Part shown: one piece after another, positions 5,961 to 12,567 of the stretch | Position numbering within the stretch: position 1 is the stretch's first letter | How the letters are laid out: every line of letters starts with the position of its first letter | Origin: JAVVTR01 sp036653535 | Lineage (GTDB): Bacteria > Bacteroidota > Bacteroidia > Bacteroidales > P3 | DNA: 12,567 nt | Reading direction: 5' to 3' | Assembly: GCA_036653535.1 (NCBI GenBank) | Contig: JAVVTR010000029.1 | Location: forward strand, 1-12,567 | Made by a program: the position numbers and the translations under genes | The notes under the pieces: model-generated | Told to the model about the DNA's origin: nothing | What the model saw: the letters and a program-made list of their open reading frames with translations, nothing else | Databases searched by the model: none

Positions 5961-5982
5961 AAGAGGGGGGGATCCCCCTCTT
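5961..5982 (+). terminator. Strong GC-rich hairpin after tube gene
   Basis: AAGAGGGGG (5961-5969) pairs perfectly with CCCCCTCTT (5974-5982) around a GGAT loop, 4 bp after the tube stop. It is followed by only TTTAACCCATTT, so termination is probably partial. A leaky terminator or 3'-end stabiliser here would raise sheath and tube expression, which are needed in many copies per particle. Confidence 0.75.
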
Positions 5983-5989
5983 TAACCCA

Positions 5990-6005
5990 TTTATAAATTT
6001 ATAAA
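5990..6005. repeat. 16-bp AT-only perfect palindrome
   Basis: TTTATAAATTTATAAA is its own reverse complement. It sits right after the GC hairpin and 11 bp before the chaperone start. It could be a promoter region, a regulator site, or the T-rich tail of the preceding terminator; nothing more specific is visible. Confidence 0.5.
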
Positions 6006-6016
6006 AAACATATACG

Positions 6017-6373
6017 ATGAATGTAATTAAAAACGGAGAATCTGCAATGAAACTCACAGAAAGTAAAAACAACGAATTTCAAAAGAAAATAGATGCCTAT
6101 AAGGCAAAGTTTGGGAATCTATATCAGTACGAAGTACTTTTAGATAATGGGGAAAAAGCAATTTTCATCCTCAAACAACCCTCTCGTAAGGTATTAGCCT
6201 CTGCCACTGCCGCCGCCAATGGAGATAGCATGAAATATAACGAAATTGTGTTAAAGAACTCGGTGGTGGATGGAGACGTGTCTTTACTGGAGGAAGATTC
6301 CATTTTTTATGGATTATCCTCCAAGTTAGAAGAATTAATTTCCATCAAAATTGGTGAGCTAAAAAAGCTCTAA
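6017..6373 (+). CDS. Tail assembly chaperone, short (gpG-like) product
   Basis: A 118-residue acidic and helical protein located between tube and tape measure genes, the position of lambda gpG. It has no membrane segment. The start is uncertain: ATG at 6017 gives MNVIKNGESA as an extra leader, while an in-frame ATG at 6047 is preceded by GGAGA at a good distance and begins MKLTESKNNEFQKK, which fits the expected helical N-terminus better. The last sense codons are CTA AAA AAG CTC before TAA; the A_AAA_AAG there is a slippery site leading to a longer product. In the phages where this is known, the short and long chaperones bind the tape measure protein and recruit tube subunits, and neither is in the finished tail. 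Confidence 0.75.
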   Translation: MNVIKNGESAMKLTESKNNEFQKKIDAYKAKFGNLYQYEVLLDNGEKAIFILKQPSRKVLASATAAANGDSMKYNEIVLKNSVVDGDVSLLEEDSIFYGLSSKLEELISIKIGELKKL

Positions 6374-6439
6374 GCAAGGCGGGGATAGATAAGAGCATTG
6401 GCCTCTTTGAAGCCGATGCCCTTATTCGTTCCGCCTTGC
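6361..6439 (+). promoter_or_regulatory. Programmed -1 frameshift signal
   Basis: The heptamer A_AAA_AAG (6361-6367) is in the zero frame and is the same slippery sequence as in E. coli dnaX. After a 6-nt spacer (6368-6373) a hairpin begins: GCAAGGCGG (6374-6382) pairs perfectly with CCGCCTTGC (6431-6439), extended by two G-U pairs. After a small internal loop, 6389-6402 pairs with 6412-6425 in 13 of 14 positions (one G-U included), closing on a 9-nt loop. Spacer length and stem strength are in the usual range for -1 stimulators. No strong upstream Shine-Dalgarno-like stimulator is seen. Confidence 0.8.
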
Positions 6440-6549
6440 ATCTTAATCCGGACGAACTCTCGGATGCAGAATGGGTGCAATACACCGCCCAAGCTATTTG
6501 GATAGAGGACTATCGGGTACGGCAAATTGGAAAATTGTTGGGGGGATAA
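6367..6549 (+). CDS. Frameshift extension of tail chaperone (gpGT-like)
   Basis: After a -1 shift on A_AAA_AAG the ribosome continues with GCT CTA AGC for 60 codons to TAA at 6547-6549, giving a fusion of 117 + 60 = 177 residues. The frame is closed just upstream by TGA at 6355-6357 and contains no ATG, so it cannot easily be translated on its own. Its sequence is protein-like: SIGLFEADALIRSALHLNPD, then SDAEWVQYTAQAIWIEDYRV. The WIE--R pattern and length resemble the 'T' half of tail chaperone pairs upstream of tape measure genes in Bacteroidota prophages. In lambda the T part tethers the tape measure complex to tube subunits; the same role is inferred here. Confidence 0.75.
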   Translation, partial: ALSKAGIDKSIGLFEADALIRSALHLNPDELSDAEWVQYTAQAIWIEDYRVRQIGKLLGG

Positions 6550-6594
6550 ACCTATTTTCGTTCTAAGGCACGTTAAAGATAATTTGGATATGCA

Positions 6595-6612
6595 AAGTAG
6601 AAATTTCTACTT
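6595..6612. repeat. 18-bp perfect palindrome before tape measure gene
   Basis: AAGTAGAAATTTCTACTT is identical to its reverse complement. It sits in the 132-bp gap between the chaperone fusion stop and the tape measure start and can form a hairpin or a symmetric protein-binding site. No T tract follows. The rest of the gap is AT-rich, ending in an A-rich leader before the ATG at 6682. Confidence 0.6.
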
Positions 6613-6681
6613 AAGAAAAGTTGCTACCAATTAGAATACCAAATAAATTTTTCAATATAATTATATCAAAAAAAACAAGAA

Positions 6682-9356
<2,675 letters not shown>

Positions 9357-9360
<4 letters not shown>

Positions 9361-9956
9361 AAAAAGAAATAGAACATCGTTTTGATATCAAAGGAATATT
9401 AGAGGATTTGGTTGGATATAAAGGAATTCTTTTCCCTGGAGTTTTTGCGGGTAAATCTCTTCCCGGAGGATATGCAGGGGACGCAATTGCACAAAACAGA
9501 TACGCCAAAAAAGGGGCTATTTTATTTCGTGCAGATCGGCAAGGATCGTATTATTTCATGCCTGTCACCTTTATGCACCAGGGAAAAAGTTACGAAATAG
9601 ACTGTGCTCTAATTTCCATTACAGGGAAAAAGAATATTATTACCACCGCCTTAGTGGGACAAAAGGGTTCGGTAAGAGAACTAATCAATATCGAGGACTA
9701 CAAAATCAATATCGTTGGAGCCGTAATTGGGGAGGATGGTCAGTGGCCCGAAGAGAAGTTAGATGATCTCAACGAATTGTTTACAATTAATGAAGCGATA
9801 GAACTTAAATGCGCTCTGACGGATATTTTTTTCCAAGACAGCGATAAAGTGGTAATTACCGATTTAAATTTTCCTGCCGCTACACAGATAGAGCACGTAC
9901 AAATCGTGGAAATACAATGTGAAACCGACAAGCCATTTGAACTAATACTAAAATAA
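9357..9956 (+). CDS. DUF6046-like tail/baseplate protein
   Basis: A 199-residue protein that starts inside the tape measure stop (ATGA overlap), so the two are translationally coupled. The N-terminus contains FPGVFAGKSLPGGYAGDA; a strand-rich middle is followed by the motif INIEDYKINIVGAVIGEDGQ and WPEEKL at about 111-136. This resembles the DUF6046 family encoded after the tape measure in Bacteroidota prophages; I recall that from the motif and the position. The location between tape measure and hub suggests a tail-tip or baseplate component, in the place where other phages carry a LysM-type or gp53-like protein. No enzymatic motif or membrane segment is visible. Confidence 0.6.
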
Positions 9957-9957
9957 A

Positions 9958-10911
9958 ATGTACACCCTTTGTTCAAAAATACAGATAGGAAGTTATTCCT
10001 TCACTTCGGTAAACGAGGTCCTGATAGTGCGTAGTATCAATGCCCTCTGTGCTACCGCAAAGATAAAAGTGCCCGTTTCGGCGGTGCTAAAACAGAAAGA
10101 CAGTACCAATATGGCCGTAGAGACAGCTAAAGAAATCAAAATAAATGACGAAGTAGAAATACAATTAGGGTATAACGAGAGTTACAATGTTGAGTTTACA
10201 GGTCGTGTGAGCAAGATTAACTATACCACCCCCTTAGAGATAGAATGTGAGGATGCATATTTTTTAGCTAAATCAAAAATGGTTAATTTTTGTGGAAAAA
10301 TGAGCTTAAAAGAATGCCTGCAAAAATGTGGGCTCCCCATAGCTCATGCCATTGAATTAAACTTACGCAATTTTGTTGTGCAAAACAAGCCTGTGAGTTG
10401 GGTTCTCAACAAACTTAAAAAAGAGTACGGCATCCAAGTGTTTTTTGATATGGATGGTAAAATTATTGCAGGGCGTGCCTTTGATGTGGTGAGTAAAAAA
10501 GTAAAATACGAACTACGTAAAAATGTGATTAGGGATGATGATTTACAATTTCAACAGGCAAGCGATGTAAAACTAAAAGTAAAATCTATCTGTATCATGA
10601 AAGATGGAAGTAGGGTAGAAGGGGAGATAGGAAAGGAAGGAGGGGTAGAAAAAACCCTTTATTTTTACGATGTAGAGAGCCCCGGGGAGCTCAAATCCTT
10701 AGCCGAACAAGAGCTAAAAAAATACAGCCGTGACGGCTATGTGGGGGAAATTGAAACTTTTTTGTTTCCGTATGTGGAACCCTGCATGGTGGCGGAATTA
10801 GTAGACCCTGTGTATAGCCAACGGGATGGGTGTTATTATGTGGAAGCCGTAGAAACGACTTTTGGCACCAGTGGAGCAAGACGCAAAGTAAATATTGGAA
10901 TTGCGGTTTAA
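9958..10911 (+). CDS. Baseplate hub protein (gpD/gp27-like)
   Basis: A 317-residue protein with the fold pattern of late-control-D/Mu gp44/T4 gp27 hub proteins: an N-terminal beta domain (about 1-110), a middle part with a short helical insertion (KPVSWVLNKLKKEYGIQVFF, about 147-165) and a C-terminal domain ending in CMVAELVDPVYSQRDGCYYV and EAVETTFGTSGARRKVNIGI, very characteristic of this family. The hub is a trimer that joins tube to spike and forms the centre of the baseplate. Its ATG lies one base after the previous stop. A ten-codon frame (10912-10944) fills the space to the next gene and is probably meaningless. Confidence 0.8.
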   Translation: MYTLCSKIQIGSYSFTSVNEVLIVRSINALCATAKIKVPVSAVLKQKDSTNMAVETAKEIKINDEVEIQLGYNESYNVEFTGRVSKINYTTPLEIECEDAYFLAKSKMVNFCGKMSLKECLQKCGLPIAHAIELNLRNFVVQNKPVSWVLNKLKKEYGIQVFFDMDGKIIAGRAFDVVSKKVKYELRKNVIRDDDLQFQQASDVKLKVKSICIMKDGSRVEGEIGKEGGVEKTLYFYDVESPGELKSLAEQELKKYSRDGYVGEIETFLFPYVEPCMVAELVDPVYSQRDGCYYVEAVETTFGTSGARRKVNIGIAV

Positions 10912-10946
10912 ATGGAATTTAAACCAGCTTTAAAAAGAAATTAAAT

Positions 10947-11633
10947 ATGGAAGAAATAAATCGGTTTTGGGATTTGGTAGATGCGCACACAAGTAAGGAA
11001 ACGATACACTTTTTAGGACAAGTAAAAAGTGTGGACGAAAGCGAGCGTAGCTGTGTAGTTTCCACAGGAGATAACATAGAATACGAAGACGTTCGTCTAT
11101 ACAGTATTATACAAGCCGGCTTAAAAGGATTTTGCTTTATACCCAAAAAGGACAGTTTAGTGATAGTGAGTCGTATTGGATATAGCAACGAACTTTTTGT
11201 AAGTCTATTTTCCGAAGTAGATAAAATATTAGGCACTATCGGTGAAAAGTTGGAAATTTTAGTAGATGTTAAAGGGGTGCAGTATACCAACGACAAAGTA
11301 AAATGTACCCTCACGGATACTAAAATAGAATGCGTAAACGATCTGTTAAAATTGGTAGTAGAAAATAACAAACTAAGCATCGAAGGAGCCAACGAAATAA
11401 GTCTAAACGGAATGCAAAACGGGGGCTTGGTTAAAATAAAAGAATTAGAAAAGAATTTAAACGCCCTAAAAAACTATGTAGAGGCAATAAATACGGCCCT
11501 ACCCACTGCGTTTACCGCCGTAGGAGCTGCCATGGGGGCCGTGGGGGCCAGTGGAGCCGCTTCCTACCAGGGAGGGATGGCTGGCAAAGTAATAGTATTG
11601 CAAGGCATGGAAAACGAAAAAGTAAAACACTAA
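10947..11633 (+). CDS. Baseplate spike protein (gpV/gp45-like)
   Basis: A 228-residue protein. Residues about 20-90 are an OB-fold-like barrel (HFLGQVKSVDESERSCVV, GFCFIPKKDSLVIVS) as in Mu gp45 and P2 gpV. Residues about 95-160 consist of short alternating strands (ILVDVKGVQYTNDKVKCTL, IECVNDLLKLVVENNKL), fitting an intertwined beta-helix needle, and NGGLVKIKELEKNLNAL follows. The C-terminal glycine/alanine-rich segment (AVGAAMGAVGASGAASYQGG) ends the needle region. I see no HxH iron-binding tip motif, which some spikes have. The protein would sit on the hub and pierce the outer membrane of the target. Confidence 0.75.
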   Translation: MEEINRFWDLVDAHTSKETIHFLGQVKSVDESERSCVVSTGDNIEYEDVRLYSIIQAGLKGFCFIPKKDSLVIVSRIGYSNELFVSLFSEVDKILGTIGEKLEILVDVKGVQYTNDKVKCTLTDTKIECVNDLLKLVVENNKLSIEGANEISLNGMQNGGLVKIKELEKNLNALKNYVEAINTALPTAFTAVGAAMGAVGASGAASYQGGMAGKVIVLQGMENEKVKH

Positions 11634-11636
11634 ACC

Positions 11637-11918
11637 ATGATAGATATCAAACACAGCCCCGAGGGAGATATGGACCTCTCTTTAGAAGATATAAGCTATA
11701 CCCATAGTGACGAACAGCACCAAAAAGATATTTTGTTAGCCGACAAAGGCCATTTCAAAGAGACTCCCAGCATAGGGGTAGGGATGATCAACTTTTTACA
11801 AGATGTTGACCCTGAAAATCTGCTACGCACTATCCGTAAAGAATTTGCCAAAGATGGCATGAAAATAAATAAAATACAAATAAAAAACGGAAATTTACAA
11901 ACCGATGCAAGCTATTAA
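11637..11918 (+). CDS. Baseplate wedge protein (gp25/gp46-like)
   Basis: A 93-residue protein located between spike and baseplate J-like genes, the place of Mu gp46 or P2 gpW. It carries the pattern ETPSIGVGMINFLQD, then LLRTIRKEFAKDGMKINKIQI (about 42-82), comparable to gp25-like proteins in which a 'P-x-G' turn is followed by a helix and a 'DGM' strand. The EPR motif of classical gp25 is not obvious. It forms part of the ring that holds the sheath to the baseplate. It starts three bases after the spike stop and overlaps the next gene by 14 bases, so it is co-translated. Confidence 0.65.
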   Translation: MIDIKHSPEGDMDLSLEDISYTHSDEQHQKDILLADKGHFKETPSIGVGMINFLQDVDPENLLRTIRKEFAKDGMKINKIQIKNGNLQTDASY

Positions 11919-12198
11919 AATCACCCTCGTAGAACCAAATCAAACTATTTACGATCTTGCTCTACAGCATTACGGAACCGTAGCGGGGATAGTCGATATT
12001 TTGTCTTACAACCCCGACCTAAAAAATGACAAATTAGCCTTATCTACCCTTGGAATAGACACCGTAAAAGATAACGATTTCTATTTCGATGCGCCCGTAG
12101 AAATAGGTTTCCCTCTAAAAATAAACAAGGATAGTAAGTATGGCATTCCTACCATTACACGAGAATTTAATGCCCCTATAACTACATATAATATTTAA
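11905..12198 (+). CDS. LysM-like tail protein (gpX-like)
   Basis: A 97-residue protein with a LysM-like half: residues about 12-37 read NQTIYDLALQHYGTVAGIVD and ILSYNP, the 'T-YDLA-QHYG' and 'NP' landmarks of phage tail protein X and LysM modules. The C-terminus is polar and strand-rich. In other phages gpX-type proteins lie around the hub-spike junction; here the gene is inserted between gp25-like and J-like genes. It is more likely structural than a free wall-binding protein, as there is no signal peptide. Its ATG lies within the 3' end of the preceding gene. Confidence 0.65.
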   Translation: MQAIKITLVEPNQTIYDLALQHYGTVAGIVDILSYNPDLKNDKLALSTLGIDTVKDNDFYFDAPVEIGFPLKINKDSKYGIPTITREFNAPITTYNI

Positions 12199-12202
12199 AA
12201 AA

Positions 12203-12567
12203 ATGAGCCGAACAATTACAGAAATACAAACCGCCATGGTAGCCTCTTTACAAGAAAAAGGCTTAAAACTAAGCCCCTCTGCCGTGGCCGAATGGCGACT
12301 ATGGACCTACATCTTTGCCGTATCTATTCATAGCTTTGAACTTATCTTAGATTTTTTCCGTAAAGAAATAGATGCACTTACAAGCAAAATTACGCCAGGA
12401 ACGGTTCGCTGGTATGCAGAAATGTGTTACCGCTTTCAAAATGGCCATGAGCTAATCTTTGATGCCAATAGTGCGATGCTTTATTATGCCAAAGAGGACC
12501 CCACCGCAAAAATCATCAAAATGGTAGCCGTCACCGAAGGGGTGAACCGTATTTTCATCAAAGCGGC
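12203..12567 (+). CDS. Baseplate J-like protein, 5' part only
   Basis: Starts at ATG 12203, four bases after the LysM-like gene, and is cut by the window end after 121 codons. The N-terminus (MSRTITEIQTAMVASLQEKG, VAEWRLWTYIFAVSIHSFEL, ITPGTVRWYAEMCYRFQNG) matches the start of Bacteroidota baseplate J-like/Mu gp47 proteins, which typically carry the 'WRLWTY' and 'RWY---FQ-G' elements. These proteins form the wedge that triggers sheath contraction. A full protein of several hundred residues is expected beyond the window, usually followed by tail-fibre genes that decide target range. Confidence 0.75.
   Translation, partial: MSRTITEIQTAMVASLQEKGLKLSPSAVAEWRLWTYIFAVSIHSFELILDFFRKEIDALTSKITPGTVRWYAEMCYRFQNGHELIFDANSAMLYYAKEDPTAKIIKMVAVTEGVNRIFIKA

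Noticed and set aside
6595..6612. Similarity of the palindrome to a CRISPR repeat core (AATTTCTAC)
   Set aside because: A single copy without spacers or cas genes; the match is a short coincidence.
10912..10944. Ten-codon frame between hub and spike genes
   Set aside because: It starts on the base after the hub stop overlap and ends just before the spike ATG, which could suggest a coupling leader, but ten codons give no real evidence.

Overview
The window comes from an AT-rich bacterium of the phylum Bacteroidota, probably order Bacteroidales. The evidence is the protein families (a DUF2586-type contractile sheath, the Bacteroidota version of the Mu-like tail and baseplate set, and a coiled-coil XRE regulator with the 'DWLLTG' motif), a promoter matching the Bacteroidota TTTG-N20-TAnnTTTG form, and A-rich gene leaders with few Shine-Dalgarno sites. 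The species cannot be named from the sequence alone.

Layout. Positions 1 to about 910 are gene-poor: short minus-strand coding fragments, short repeats, no convincing full gene. A regulatory switch follows: an XRE-family repressor-like gene on the minus strand (1039-1599), facing away from a small conserved-looking gene on the plus strand (1819-2025) that ends in a hairpin terminator. Next is a minus-strand pair, an N-acetylmuramoyl-L-alanine amidase (endolysin) and a tail-terminator-like protein. Divergent from this pair, a good promoter at 3130-3161 leads into a plus-strand run: a membrane-anchored coiled-coil protein (holin or spanin candidate), a lipoprotein with a C-terminal membrane helix (unimolecular spanin candidate), a possible tiny basic peptide, contractile tail sheath, tail tube, a tail assembly chaperone pair joined by a -1 frameshift, an 892-residue tape measure protein, a DUF6046-like tail protein, a gpD-like hub, a gpV/gp45-like spike, a gp25-like wedge protein, a LysM/gpX-like protein, and the start of a baseplate J-like protein cut by the window edge.

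How the genes work together. The set encodes lysis plus a myovirus-type contractile tail. No capsid, portal, protease, terminase, transposase or integrase gene is visible, although head genes normally lie between regulation/lysis and the sheath. Regulator, lysis genes, then tail without a head is the plan of an R-type tailocin (phage-tail bacteriocin). I regard this as the most interesting reading of the window, but a prophage with displaced head genes cannot be excluded because the right side is not shown.

The best-supported molecular detail is the frameshift module at 6361-6439: a dnaX-type slippery heptamer A_AAA_AAG, a 6-nt spacer and a long imperfect hairpin. It gives access to a 60-codon -1 frame that has no start codon of its own. 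Other points of note are a (TCGTCA)n serine microsatellite inside the tape measure gene and a nonaglycine reading frame behind the regulator.
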